Positions 23,695 through 35,235 of a DNA stretch of 64,000 nucleotides are shown here, piece after piece (within the stretch, counting starts at the first letter, position 1; each line of letters opens with the position of its first letter). The notes beneath the pieces are model-generated. The model was not told the DNA's origin. It saw nothing but the letters and a program-made list of their open reading frames with translations, and searched no databases. The position numbers and the translations under genes were made by a program. Origin of the DNA: Desulfothermus okinawensis JCM 13304 (lineage in GTDB: Bacteria > Desulfobacterota > Desulfovibrionia > Desulfovibrionales > Desulfothermaceae). The DNA lies in the NCBI GenBank assembly GCA_001311565.1, contig BBBM01000004.1:34591-98590 (forward strand), in the 5' to 3' direction.

Positions 23695-24460
23695 TCTTAT
23701 TTCCTGCAATTGATATAAAAAAATGGACAGTGCGTCAGGCTAAGACAGGGTAAATATAATGAGGTAACTATATTTTCTAAGGATCCTACAGAGATGGCCA
23801 AATTTTGGGTTTCAAAAGGGGCTAAATATCTCCACATTGTGGATCTAGATGGTGCATTTGAAGGAACCCCTAAAAATTATAAGCTCATAGAAAAGATATG
23901 TAGATCAATTGACATACCTGTTCAACTGGGAGGTGGAATTCGAAGTTTAGAGGTTGCAAAAAAAATATTTTGATGCAGGCGTAACAAGGCTCATTATAGG
24001 AACCATGTTTTTTTTGAAAATCCTCTTGAATTTAAAGCCCTTTGTAGAGAATTTAAAGGGAAAATAGGTGTGTCATTGGATGCAGAAAATGGAAGATTAA
24101 AATCAAGGGGTTGGGTTGAAGATACTGGACTTATGATTGACAGTGTGGTTTCAGAAGCTAAAGACAACGGTGCTAGTTTTATTGTTTTTACTGATATTTC
24201 AAAGGATGGTATGCAAACAGGAATTAATCCTGAGCCTGTTAAAAAAACTCTTGAAACTTACCTCTCTGCCTGTAATTTATGCAGGAGGGGTACGGGATAT
24301 AAATGACATAAAGACCTTATTTCCCTTAAAAGACCTTGGACTCCAGGGGATTATTACTGGAAGGGCAATATATGAAGGAACATTAGACTTTGAGGAAGCA
24401 ATAACCTGGATAGATGCACAAATTGAGTTTAAAAAGCCGTCAACAATATCAGGGAAATAA
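23691..24460 (+). CDS. hisA: ProFAR isomerase HisA
   Basis: TIM-barrel isomerase of histidine synthesis, about 255 residues. N-terminal FPAIDI with the catalytic Asp, [27 protein letters not shown] with the first phosphate loop, [12 protein letters not shown] with the second catalytic Asp, and [13 protein letters not shown] with the second phosphate loop. Breaks near 23722, 23962, 24008 and 24245. It starts within the stop codon of the lipoprotein gene (ATGA-type overlap) and ends convergently, overlapping the 3' end of the DMT gene by about 30 nt. Confidence 0.92.
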
Positions 24461-25308
24461 TCGTAAGAAAAATACCGTATAGGGATTTTTTAGTAATTTT
24501 GTCTTTAAATATAATTGAAGACATTATAATACCAATAACAAAATGCATCCCATTTATAGTGGCAACTAGAGAAAGGGGACCAGTTTCCAGGGCCAAAAGA
24601 TAACAATAAAAACCAAGGATATTTAAAATCCCCATTAATATTCCAATAGTAATTGTAGAAAATTTGAAGTAATACTTTTTAGAAAAAATAGTTTGCCCAG
24701 GGTTTATTATTTTTAATGCAATGGTAAGAAAGATTGTGGATATAACATACGATATAAAAATAAAAACAAATTTGTTTACATAATTTGCTGCATATTTACA
24801 TGAAATAGATGAAATAGCACCACATATCATTGCAATGGATGCCCACATAAGTCCTAGATTACGAGAATTTTTATAATAAGAGTTTTTGTTAAATTGGGAA
24901 CTAATAAGAATAAGGGCCATAAGCGAAAGAATGATTCCACTAATTTGAAAATATGTAAGTTTTTCATTTAAAAAAAACACAGGAATAAAAAAACTACAAT
25001 TAATATATTCAGTCTAATAAATGGATAAACTAAAGAAGGGGATGAAAATTTTAGAGATTGAATATGGCTTATTGTTGCCATGGAAAAGGTTATACTGTTT
25101 ACAAGGCTCAAAAAAAAGAGTATATTTATCCAAAGAAATGGCTGTATTAGTTACAAAGATAAATACATAACTTATACAGCTCACAGATAACATAAAAATA
25201 ATAGTTGTGGCAATGGAATTACAATTGTACTTTGCAGCTATATTATAAAAAAAACCTTTGAACCCCTATTAAGAAAAAGGCTGAAAATGCATAAGTATAC
25301 CAGGACAT
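24429..25308 (-). CDS. EamA-family DMT transporter, second copy
   Basis: About 293 residues, ten hydrophobic helices. Start MSWYTYAFSAFFLIGVQRFF at 25308; the C-terminal EamA repeat includes ALETGPLSLVATINGMHFV and ends SLILLTAF. Breaks at A/T runs near 25250, 25110 and 24970-24990. Not closely similar in visible motifs to the copy at 2-920. It is divergent from the SGNH hydrolase gene and convergent with hisA. Substrate unknown. Confidence 0.78.
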
Positions 25309-25364
25309 AATTTTTTTTTAAGATAAAAGTTATAAAAGTTCAATTATTTGTTTAAGGGGTTTCT

Positions 25365-25943
25365 ATGGTAAAGATCCTTGCCTTTGGAAATAGTTTGACA
25401 GAGGGCTTTGGTTTAAGACCAGATAAATCATTTGCCAGTATACTTGAAAAGCGTCTAAAGGATAAACTATTTGACTGCCACGTTATAAATGCAGGGCTGT
25501 CAGGTGATACCACCTTTGGAGGCCTCAGACGGCTGGACTTTTATCTAGAGGAATTACCCCATGTAGTTGTTTTAGAACTGGGAATAAATGACGGTTTCCT
25601 GGAATATCCAATTGATGATATTCGTTCCAACTTAGATAAGATAATAGAAAAATCAAAAGGTATTGGTGCAGAGGTATTACTCATTGGCGCAAGGATCCCA
25701 GAAGGGCTTTTTGAAATAGATAAAGGATATTGCAAGGAGTTTGAAGAAATATTTACAGACCTTGCCAAAGAGCACAATATTCCCCTTGTACATGATATAT
25801 TAGGTGGAATTATAGGCAACCCATCGCTTACTTTAGAAGACCTGGTACATCCAAATGAACAAGGGGTTGAAATTATGGTAGATAAAGCAATTCCTGATGT
25901 GATCAACTTATTAAAAAAAAATAGAGGAAGGCAGGTAAGATGA
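25365..25943 (+). CDS. SGNH/GDSL-type esterase (TesA/arylesterase-like)
   Basis: Intact 192-residue hydrolase. Block I AFGNSLTEGFGL carries the nucleophile Ser; block II GLSGDTTFGGLRRLD has the oxyanion Gly; block III LGINDG has the oxyanion Asn; block V DLVHPNEQG supplies the Asp-His pair. No signal peptide, so it is probably cytoplasmic, unlike E. coli TesA. The stop overlaps the start of the downstream GTPase gene (ATGA). Confidence 0.87.
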   Translation: MVKILAFGNSLTEGFGLRPDKSFASILEKRLKDKLFDCHVINAGLSGDTTFGGLRRLDFYLEELPHVVVLELGINDGFLEYPIDDIRSNLDKIIEKSKGIGAEVLLIGARIPEGLFEIDKGYCKEFEEIFTDLAKEHNIPLVHDILGGIIGNPSLTLEDLVHPNEQGVEIMVDKAIPDVINLLKKNRGRQVR

Positions 25944-26952
25944 AAACAGGTATTTTTGGTTTTTCTGGATGCGGTAAAACCGAGTTGTTTCTCGCCCTTG
26001 CAGGGGCTGAAGCTGCTAATTTAAACAGGGCAATGGTAAAGGTAATTGACCCAAGACTACAACCCCTCGCAGAGTTGTTTAATCCCAAAAAGATCACATA
26101 TTCTGAGATTGAATACTGGGAGATCTCAGGGGCAGGGGCCAAGAGTCTTGGAAATAAAGTGTTAAATGATATAAGAAGCATGGATTGTTTAGTACCAGTA
26201 ATTGATTGTTTTTCTGGTCTATATGACCCTAAAATGCAGGAAGAGAATATTGAAGGGGATCTAATAATTTCTGATCTGGCTGTAGTAGAAAAGAGGTTAG
26301 ATAGGATATCTCTGGATAAGAAAAAAAGACAAAAATTTGATAAATCCAAGGGAAGAAGATCTGCTTACTAAGGCTAGAGAACTCCTTGAAAAGGAACTAC
26401 CACTTAGGATTGACCATGAAATAAGAACTGCCCCAGAGCTTAAAGGCTTTCAATTTTTGTCTGCAAAACCAATTTTATATGTGTACAATGTATCAGAATC
26501 TGATATTGGAAGGTTCAGGGGATTGAATGAGCAAAAGGAGCCCTACAAGAAAAAAAATAGAGGTATGTGCAAAATTGGAAAGGGAACTTAGAGAGATAGA
26601 AGATGACCTAGAGAGAGAAGAATTTCTAAAGGATATGGGTATAGATGAATCTGCTCTGGATAAAGTAATCCATGCTACATATGAGCTGCTTGGACTGATC
26701 ACTTTTTTGACTGCAGGAGAGAAAGAGGTAAGGGCATGGACAATTAGAAGGGGTTCCACTGCAAAGGAGGCAGCTGGTGCAATTCATTCTGATATTGAAA
26801 AGGGGTTCATCAGGGCGGAAGTACTCTCATGGGCTGACTTTGAAAAATATAGGGATTTTAAGAAGGCAAAGGAAGTAGGGGTGTTACGACTCGAGGGCAA
26901 AGACTATATAGTTCAAGATGGAGACATAATTACATTTAGGTTCAACATATAA
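25940..26952 (+). CDS. YchF/OLA1-related GTPase with DUF933 (TGS-like) domain
   Basis: About 337 residues. The P-loop is GFSGCGKTEL instead of the usual GLPNVGKST of YchF. Switch and G4 regions are divergent; LYVYNVSESDI gives NVSE in the place of the NxxE that makes YchF prefer ATP. A coiled-coil helical domain follows (RELREIEDDLEREEFL), then the DUF933 domain with LLGLITFLTAGEKEVRAWTI, GSTAKEAAGAIHSDIEKGFI and the ending GDIITFRFNI. Breaks near 26335 and 26530. Probably a specialised YchF paralogue rather than the housekeeping copy. Confidence 0.82.
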
Positions 26953-26970
26953 AAGCAAGGAGGGATGGTT

Positions 26971-27515
26971 ATGGCAGATATTATGGAAATCATAAAAAAA
27001 CAGGAGAAGCATAAGAAAATTTGAGGACAAAGACATTGAGCATGAAAAGATAGAGCAGCTCATGGAGGCCGTCAAATGGGCTCAGTCTTGGGCAAATACC
27101 CAATGTTGGGAGGTTGTAGTTGTAAAAGATTTAGAGGTTAAGAAAAAAACTTCAGGAAACACTCCCAAATAACAATCCAGCCTATCTAGCCATAGTTAAG
27201 GCACCAGTTGTTTTTGTTATGGTGGCAAAATTAGAACAGGCTGGTTATTATAAGGGCCAGGTTACCACTAAATTTGGTGACTGGTTTATGTTTGATATTG
27301 GCATTGCTACCCAAAATTTGTGCCTAACTGCACATTCTCTGGGACTTGGCGGGGTAGTTGTTGGACTATTTGACCACAATAAGACCAAAGAAGTATTGGG
27401 TGTGCCTGAAGGATATGAGGTTGTTGTTATGATTCCAATGGGATATCCTGCCCAAAGTCCTAAGCCTCCCAAGAGAAAGGAGATCACAGAATTTGTTCAC
27501 TATGAAAAGTTTTAA
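26971..27515 (+). CDS. Nitroreductase-family FMN oxidoreductase
   Basis: About 182 residues. The N-terminus gives the family signature [12 protein letters not shown] (after correcting the A7 run near 26994), then [19 protein letters not shown] and [20 protein letters not shown] with the FMN-binding helix, and [17 protein letters not shown] near the end. The first ATG at 26965 lies directly against AAGGAGGG, so the second ATG at 26971 with normal spacing is the better start. Substrate unknown. A strong hairpin terminator follows. Confidence 0.85.
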
Positions 27516-27522
27516 ACAATAA

Positions 27523-27550
27523 AAAAAGGGAGGGACATCCCTCCCTTTTT
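27523..27550 (+). terminator. Rho-independent terminator after nitroreductase gene
   Basis: Perfect 12-bp stem (AAAAAGGGAGGG paired with CCCTCCCTTTTT) with loop ACAT, eight nt after the stop codon. The T tract is part of the stem, so it could work in both directions. Confidence 0.85.
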
Positions 27551-27689
27551 ATTGCACATGGCCAATTCTCCAAAACATTGTTTTATAATTAAATGGTTTA
27601 CAAATGCAAAAAAATGAGTATATACGAAAACCAATTCCTCCTGCACTATTTGTTTACCCAAATATCTATCTGGAGAGGAAAATTAAAAT

Positions 27690-28308
27690 ATGAAAAAATC
27701 TTCTACTTTTTTAAAACTAAAAGAAGAAGAAAGGGCATATAGAAAAGAGATAATTTTAGAAGCTGCCATAAAGTTATTTTCTGACCATTCATTCTATGAA
27801 ATAGGTATGAGAGATATTGCAGAGGAGGCAGGAATAAGTCCTGCATCTATTTATAGATATTTCTCCAGTAGAGATGACATTATAGCGGAAATACTGGAAC
27901 ACGAGGCAGAACAGGGGAAAAAAATTGCAGCTACAGCGGATTGAGTCTGGAAGTCCAGACCTATTGGATGTTGCAAGGGGTATTGTGGACTTTTTCTTAA
28001 CAAGAAAATCTACCTTCAGATGTTAGGCCACTTTTTGATAAATGAGGAAGTAGAAGAGGATGCCAGGGAAAAGTTTATTAAAATCAGGGAGCAATATCAG
28101 ATAGAATTTGAAAATATATTGCTTGCCCTTGGATGTGAAAAAGAAAATGTCAGTCTTTTTGCAAAGTCCTTTTTTTGCTTCAATATTAGGTATAATAGTC
28201 AATTATAAAAGCCCACGAGATAATAGAGATCAATGGGATATTGATCATATATATAAACTTGCAGAAGAAGCAGCAAATATATTTATGGAAGGAATGCCAA
28301 AAGAATAG
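27690..28308 (+). CDS. TetR/AcrR-family transcriptional regulator
   Basis: About 206 residues. N-terminal helix-turn-helix: IILEAAIKLFSDHSFYEIGM, then DIAEEAGISPASIYRYFSSR, the classic TetR recognition helix. The C-terminal ligand-binding part (SPDLLDVARGIVDFFL, EKFIKIREQYQIEFENILLA) is unassigned. Breaks at the A7 run near 27922, at a T run near 27990 and near 28170. No divergent target gene is adjacent; it is transcribed towards the FKBP gene on the opposite strand. Confidence 0.85.
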
Positions 28309-28313
28309 ATATA

Positions 28314-28353
28314 GCAGTACCTGGGGCAGACCCAGATACTGCATTGTTTTTTT
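28314..28353 (+). terminator. Terminator of the TetR gene
   Basis: Stem GCAGTACCTGGG with CCCAGATACTGC (one C/A mismatch), five-nt loop, then TTGTTTTTTT. It sits between the convergent TetR and FKBP genes; the T run ends over the FKBP stop codon. Confidence 0.75.
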
Positions 28354-28786
28354 AAGCTGCTACCAGATCGACTAATTGGATTTCAAACTTAAGATTTTTT
28401 CCAGCAAGGGGATGATTGGCATCAAGAACAACATTGGTATCATCCATATCAGTTACCCTCACCAACACCTGGGTGTTTTGCGGGGTTGTGAGCTGAAGCA
28501 TCATTCCAATCTCTGGGTTGATGTGTTCAGGAAGATTTTTCCTGGGAACTTCCAATTTTGCCATCTCATTGTACTCACCATAACCATCTTCTGGAGCAAC
28601 GTCTACTACCTTTGTTTCTCCAACACCCATACCTACTACTGCATTTTCAAACCCCGGAATAATTTCACCGTTGCCAATTGTAAACTCAAGGGGATCGTGG
28701 TCAAATGAGGAATCAAAGACTGTGCCGTCTTCTAAAAATCCTTTATAATGAACCTTCACCTTATCTCCTTGTTTTGCCTTTTCCAT
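28352..28786 (-). CDS. FKBP-type peptidyl-prolyl isomerase, SlyD-like
   Basis: Intact 144-residue isomerase. FKBP halves VKVHYKGFLEDGTVFDSS and IIPGFENAVVGMGVGETKVV flank an inserted IF domain (EDGYGEYNEMAKLEVPRKNL), then the C-terminal strand HPLAGKNLKFEIQLVDL. The His-rich metal-binding tail of E. coli SlyD is missing. Ribosome-binding site AGGAGGT directly upstream. Likely a cytoplasmic folding helper with chaperone activity from the IF domain. Confidence 0.92.
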   Translation of the reverse strand: MEKAKQGDKVKVHYKGFLEDGTVFDSSFDHDPLEFTIGNGEIIPGFENAVVGMGVGETKVVDVAPEDGYGEYNEMAKLEVPRKNLPEHINPEIGMMLQLTTPQNTQVLVRVTDMDDTNVVLDANHPLAGKNLKFEIQLVDLVAA

Positions 28787-28871
28787 GAATCTACCTCCTA
28801 TAAAAATTCGTTATAAATATCTATGCTACACAAAAGAAAATAAATATGCAAACAAAAAAAGGATAAATGGA

Positions 28872-30203
28872 ATGAAAAGAGTTAAAGTGCTTGGTGTTTT
28901 ATTTGTGATTTTAATAGGTTTGGGAATAGGATATTATGTTTTTACCCTGGATAGGATACCACCCAAAATTACCTTGGAAGACAGAAAATATATAGGGATT
29001 AATGATAATGAATTAAGAGTTAGTGTGAAGGACAATAAATCCTTTTTAAAGCAGGTTGATATAGAAATTTTTCAGGGAAACAGAGAGAAAAAGATTCCTT
29101 TAGAACTTGGAAAAGATTCTTACTATATTGATTACAAATTAGATCCCAAAAAGCTTGGATTTAATGATGGTAAAATCACAATAGTTGTGAGGGCTGTGGA
29201 CAAATCCATAAATAATTTTTTTGCGGGGAAATGTATCAAAGGTAGAAAGGACTTATATATTGGATACGTCACCTCCTACTATTCTCATGAAGACATATAG
29301 ACACTATTTACAGGTTGGAGGATCAGGGGTTGCTGGATTTTCCGTTTCAGAGCCTGTGGCCAAGGCAGGGGTTGAAGTTTATAACTATTTTTTCCCAGCA
29401 TATAAATTTGGTAAAGATTACCTTGTTTTTTTTGCAATACCCTATGATGTGCCACAAAAGGATTTAACAGTGTGGGTTGTAGCCAAGGACTTGGCAGGAA
29501 ATATAAAAAAAGATACCCCTTCCATGTTATATAAGAAAATCAAAATTCAAACACTCTAGAATAAATATTTCTGATAAATTTTTAAATACAAAGATGGTAC
29601 AATTTCAAGACAGATTTAAGGGGCTATCTCCTTTAGAAATTTTTTTTAAAGGTAAACAATGAAGTGAGAAAAGAAAACAGAGAAAAGCTAAAGGAGATTG
29701 GATTGGATACTGAAAAAAAAGATTTTATTTAAAGGTGCTTTTTTTAAGGATGCCCAATGCAGCTAGAATGGCCTCTTTTGGTGATAAGAGGACTTATTTT
29801 TATAAAGGGAAAAAAAATTGATCAACAAACACATCTTGGGATTGATCTTGCTTCAGTTTCACGGGCTAAGGTGATTGCTGCCAATTTTGGCAGGGTAGTT
29901 TATGCAGGCTGGTATGGTATTTATGGAAATGCTGTGATTATAGATCATGGGTATGGAGTGCAATCTTTGTATGGACATTTGTCTTTAATAAAGGTAAAGA
30001 AAGGTGATTTCGTAAAAAAAGGACAGGTGATAGGACTTTCTGGTGCCACAGGACTTGCAGGCGGAGATCACCTACACTTTGGAATGTTAATTAGCGGTAT
30101 ACCTGTAAATCCAGTGGAGTGGTGGGATCCAAAATGGATGAAAAATAATATTTTTTTACAATCTAAAACAAATAAGAGGTGGCAACTGATCTTTTTCAGT
30201 TAA
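28872..30203 (+). CDS. M23-family metallopeptidase with N-terminal membrane anchor
   Basis: Envelope peptidoglycan hydrolase of about 440 residues. One N-terminal transmembrane helix (VLFVILIGLGIGYYV), then a beta-rich extracytoplasmic region with repeated DRIPPKITLED and LDTSPPTIL-type segments that look like Ig-like domains, and a C-terminal M23 domain: HLGIDLASVSRAKVIAANFG, GNAVIIDHGYGVQSLYGHLS and GDHLHFGM. Zinc ligands H, D and HxH are all present, so it is probably catalytic. Breaks near 29215, 29560-29660 and 29745-29815. Target bond unknown. Confidence 0.85.
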
Positions 30204-30260
30204 AAACATATTTTCCAGTGGTCCTAAATAAATCAATTAAAAATTCTTTGGAGGTAGGTT

Positions 30261-31097
30261 ATGTTTGAAATTGTCAAGCGAGAAGAAATGGCACAAGGTT
30301 CAGTTGTGTTAAATGAAATCAAGGCGCCCTTAATTGCAAAAAAAGGCTAAACCAGGACAATTTGTAATTTTAAGGGCTAGTGAGACAGGGGAGAGGATAC
30401 CCTTAACCATGGCTGATACAGATCCAGAAAAGGGTACCATTACAATTATCTATCAGGTGGTAGGTAAGACCACTGCACTTTTTAAAACTCTAAAAGAAGG
30501 GGATGGTTATCTTGATATTATTGGTCCACTTGGAAAGCCCACTGAGATAGAAAAATATGATGGAGACGTTGTTTGTGTAGGCGGTGGAACTGGTGTTGCA
30601 GTTTTACATCCAATTACAAGGGGACTAAAGGAAAAAGGAAATCACGTAATTGCTATTATTGGTGCCAGGACAAAGGATTTGCTTATTTTAGAAGACAAGA
30701 TGAAGGCAGCTTCCCATGAACTACATGTATGTACAGATGATGGTTCCTATGGTCACCATGGATTTGTAACAGATGTATTAAAAGAAATTTTAGAAAAGGG
30801 AAATGTTAAGTTAGTGGTTGGGATTGGTCCAGTACCAATGATGAAATTTGTCTGTGCCATGACCAAAGAATACAATGTAAAGACATTGGTGAGTTTAAAT
30901 CCAATTATGGTGGATGGAACAGGCATGTGTGGTTGTTGTAGGGTAACAGTTGATGGCAAAACAAAATTTGCATGTGTTGATGGACCAGAATTTGATGGTC
31001 ATAAGGTTGATTTTGATGAGCTTATGAAAAGGCTCAGGCATATTTGGCTGAAGAAAAAGAGGCCTATGAAAAATTTAAAGCAGCATTACAGGAATAA
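30261..31097 (+). CDS. nfnA: NADH-dependent ferredoxin:NADP+ oxidoreductase subunit NfnA (SudB-like)
   Basis: Small subunit of electron-bifurcating transhydrogenase Nfn, with FAD and a [2Fe-2S] cluster. The ferredoxin-reductase fold is clear: PGQFVILRASETGERIPLTM (FAD), VCVGGGTGVAVLHPI (nucleotide), and the C-terminal cluster motif GTGMCGCCRVTVDGKTKFAC. ATG at 30261 follows GGAGGT. Breaks near 30342 (A run) and at 31031 where one G seems missing; the corrected frame ends at TAA 31095-31097. The partner nfnB starts 21 nt downstream. Confidence 0.92.
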
Positions 31098-31118
31098 AAA
31101 ATAAAAGGAGAAGAGAAT

Positions 31119-32524
<1,406 letters not shown>

Positions 32525-32565
32525 AAATATAAAAGGGGACTCTTTGGTCCCCTTTTATATTTTTA
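32525..32565 (+). terminator. Terminator of the nfnAB operon
   Basis: Perfect 16-bp stem 32525-32540 / 32547-32562 with a GGGGAC:GTCCCC core, A and T flanks and loop TCTTTG, starting one nt after the stop codon. The A/T flanks make it bidirectional in principle, but the converging gene ends about 50 nt away. Confidence 0.92.
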
Positions 32566-32611
32566 TATTAATCCAATTTATCAAAATAATAAACTCGGGT
32601 TAATAGATTCC

Positions 32612-33359
32612 CTAAAATATCTCTTCTATTCCTTTTAAATATGATTCTATACAATAACATAATTCTTGATGGTTATACCCACCTTCCAATATGGAAAAAA
32701 TTCTGCCTTGGGCTTTATTTTTAGCAAACTTAGCTAAAAGTTTTCCAATATTTCTATAATCTTCTAAAGTAAGGAGGCCACCCCAATCGTTTATATATCT
32801 ATCAAAACCAGCGGAAACTCCCAGGATATCGAAATATGGACAGGACTTTAAAAATTTTTCTAAGCTGGATATAGAATCCATATGGTGATAAATAACTTGT
32901 GGATCATTGAGAAAGATTCCATTGGTACCATCACCAAAATGTAAGTCAAAATCAACTATAAGTGCATTTTTTTATTTTCTGGTCTTGTAACAGTCTCTTT
33001 ATTGCCACTGCTATATTGTTAAACCAACAAAATCCCCAACAAGAATCCCTGCTTGCATGGTGACCTGGTGGCCTAATGAGTCCAAAACTAGGTTCACCTT
33101 TTAGTGCTATTTCACTTGCCTCTATGGCCCCACCTGCTGCAAGTAGAGCTAAGGCAAACAGATGCGATGATTTAGAGGATATTCTGTCAAAATGTTCCTG
33201 GGTGTGTACCAGTAAGATATCTTCTTCTTGTGCAATTATTGGTTCAACAAATTCATATTTCTTTCCAAGAAGTGCAATTGAGGTATCAAGTCTACCACGT
33301 GTAGCTGCAGGATCAGATGCATATACTTCCAGATATTTTGGATGGAATACTATTTTCAT
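32612..33359 (-). CDS. Histone deacetylase superfamily protein (AcuC-like)
   Basis: Zinc-dependent amidohydrolase of about 248 residues, shorter than AcuC (about 380). Motifs: LVHTQEHFDRI, FGLIRPPGHHASRDSCWGFC with the His pair, DFDLHFGDGTNGIF with Asp and His zinc ligands, and SAGFDRYINDWGGLLTLEDY. One break near 32970 at a T7 run. Bacterial members deacetylate acetyl-lysine, polyamines or other acetylated compounds; the substrate here is unknown. It is the last gene of the Rnf transcription unit. Confidence 0.85.
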
Positions 33360-33367
33360 AACATTAT

Positions 33368-33923
33368 CTACAGGGAAAATTTCTTTTTACCCTCAGTTAA
33401 TTTCATACCAATTTCAAAGGCCTTAAAATTCAGATCCAAATAGGTCTCTGGAAAACTATCCGTGAGTGTATTTTTTATTGAATCTGGTGATACAATATTT
33501 GTTAGTCCCACAAGGGCACCAAGGGTGCAAATATTAAGCCCAAGGGTGGTGTTCAATTCATTTCTTAAGGTCTCATAAATGGGAAGAGAGTAGGTGATTG
33601 CATCTGCACTAATTTCCTGATTAACTAAAAAGTCATCTACAATCAATATGCCACCAGGTCTAATGGAATTAAAAAAAATTATTATAGGCCCTCTGAGTAA
33701 GACATATTAAAATATTAGGTTGGGTTACTTTGGGAAAGTATATCTCTTCCCTAGAAATAATAACATCTGAGCGACTGAGGCCACCCCTTGCCTCAGCACC
33801 ATAGCTTTGAGATTGCACAGCATTTAGTCCTTCATATATAACTGCAGCTTTTGCAAGTAATATTGCTGCAGTAATTATTCCCTGGCCTCCTGAGCCAGCA
33901 AACAAGAGTCTGTATCTCTTCAT
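33368..33923 (-). CDS. 2-oxoacid:ferredoxin oxidoreductase gamma subunit (orphan)
   Basis: About 184 residues. N-terminus LFAGSGGQGIITAAILLAKA and QSQSYGAEARGGLSRSDVII are hallmarks of the gamma domain of pyruvate or 2-oxoglutarate:ferredoxin oxidoreductase, which helps bind CoA. The C-terminal part contains LGLNICTLGALVGLTNIVSP. One break at the A8 run near 33672. The alpha and beta subunits are not nearby. Position directly after rnfB and the RseC-like gene suggests a link with ferredoxin-driven Rnf. Confidence 0.87.
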
Positions 33924-33943
33924 ATTTTTTTACCTCTAATTGT

Positions 33944-34382
33944 TTAGATTTTTCGGGTTATTACGGGAAATAAGGAAGGTTTCTGTCTGACCAATATTTT
34001 GTTATAGATATATATGCCAATAAATGAAATGATCAAAAACAATATACCCATAAGAGAAGCGGACAGGTCCTTATTTTTTAGGGGATTAATAAAATTACCC
34101 AATATAACACCAAACAAAAATAAAATAAGGGGGATAATATAAAGTACAGTAATGGCACTGCCCCTTTTTACCAGAGAAAATTTGACTTCAACCTTATCGC
34201 CAATTTGGGCATTTATACTATTTTTTTGCTCTAATAACCATAAAATTGCTGCCAAATGGATCGCAAATCCCCCTATGGGAACACCCCACGCATTGGGAAC
34301 GTCTCTCCACCTTCACCTTGGCATCTCCATTTCCAAGTAGCTCAACTACCTCACCACTTTCAATTTTTGAACTAAGCTGCAT
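33944..34382 (-). CDS. RseC/MucC-family membrane protein in the rnf operon
   Basis: About 145 residues. The corrected N-terminal half has KIESGEVVELLGNGDAKVKV and a Cys cluster CVGCSHRGIC, followed by GDKVEVKFSLVKRGSAITVL and two transmembrane helices, the RseC pattern. In E. coli RseC belongs with Rsx (Rnf) to the SoxR-reducing system. The start codon lies inside the last codons of rnfB (11-nt overlap). Frame lost at a G/C run near 34266. Confidence 0.8.
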
Positions 34383-35214
34383 TGGCCTTATCTTCTTGCT
34401 CTTCTTCCTGGGATGTTTCTTTTACTAAGCTCACCATTGCCCCAGTTGGACATTTCTTAACACACTCTAAGCACCCTGTACACTTTTTATTGTCAATAAC
34501 CGGTAAGGAATTAACCATCTTAATTGCCTTTTCTGGACATTTCTTGGCACATATACCACACCCAATGCAACCCACTTTACAAACGCTCTTAACTGTTTTT
34601 CCTGTTTCCTGGGAACAGCAAAGGGCTGCTACCTTTTGAGATGCTGGAAAGAGTTTTGGGATATTTCTAGGACATGCATTTACACAACATCCACATCCTG
34701 TACATATATCTTCATTGACAACAGGAATTCCATTATCACCCATAGATAACGCACCAAAAGGACATGCCTCCACGCATGATCCAAGTCCTATACAGCCGAA
34801 CTCACACGCCTTGTTGCCCCCAGTGGCAATTATTGCAGCATAACAGTCTTTAGCCCCTATATATTCAAAGTTCTTTTTGGCATTTTTATTGTCTCCCCTA
34901 CATTGAATCCTGGCTATCTTTCTTTCCCCTAATGATGCAGAAACACCTAAAATGGAACACACAGCTTCAACTACATTGGCACCTCCAGCTACACATTTGT
35001 TGGGTTCTTCATTTTTCATTACAATTGCTTCGGCATAATCACTACACCCTGCATATCCACATCCACCGCAGTTTGCCCCTGGAAGCACATCTAAAATAGA
35101 TTCTATTCTGGGGTCTACTTCAACATAAAATACCTTGGCAGCTATTCCTAAAAATAGACTTAAACACAAACCTAAGATAGCCATTATCAAAGCCGCAGTG
35201 ATAATTGGAGACAT
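34372..35214 (-). CDS. rnfB: Rnf complex ferredoxin subunit RnfB
   Basis: Intact, 280 residues. N-terminal membrane helix, then the Fe-S motif GANCGGCGYAGCSDYAEAI, then ferredoxin-like CxxCxxC clusters (GLGSCVEACPFGAL; CTGCGCCVNACP; CIGCGICAKKCPEKAI; CTGCLECVKKCPTGAM), enough for several [4Fe-4S] centres. It takes electrons from reduced ferredoxin into the Rnf complex. An acidic tail closes the protein. Between rnfA (21 nt upstream) and the RseC-like gene. Confidence 0.95.
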   Translation of the reverse strand: MSPIITAALIMAILGLCLSLFLGIAAKVFYVEVDPRIESILDVLPGANCGGCGYAGCSDYAEAIVMKNEEPNKCVAGGANVVEAVCSILGVSASLGERKIARIQCRGDNKNAKKNFEYIGAKDCYAAIIATGGNKACEFGCIGLGSCVEACPFGALSMGDNGIPVVNEDICTGCGCCVNACPRNIPKLFPASQKVAALCCSQETGKTVKSVCKVGCIGCGICAKKCPEKAIKMVNSLPVIDNKKCTGCLECVKKCPTGAMVSLVKETSQEEEQEDKANAA

Positions 35215-35235
35215 AATATGTTTCTCCTTATGTTT

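Noticed and set aside
25365..25450. GNSL instead of GDSL in the SGNH hydrolase as an unusual active site
   Set aside because: The Ser nucleophile is kept and an Asn before it is, as far as I recall, common in bacterial arylesterase-like members.
28376..28708. Plus-strand frame of 110 codons
   Set aside because: Antisense to the intact FKBP gene, which has a proper ribosome-binding site and all family motifs.
34382..34640. Plus-strand frame antisense to rnfB
   Set aside because: RnfB is intact with full ferredoxin motifs; the antisense frame has no supporting feature.
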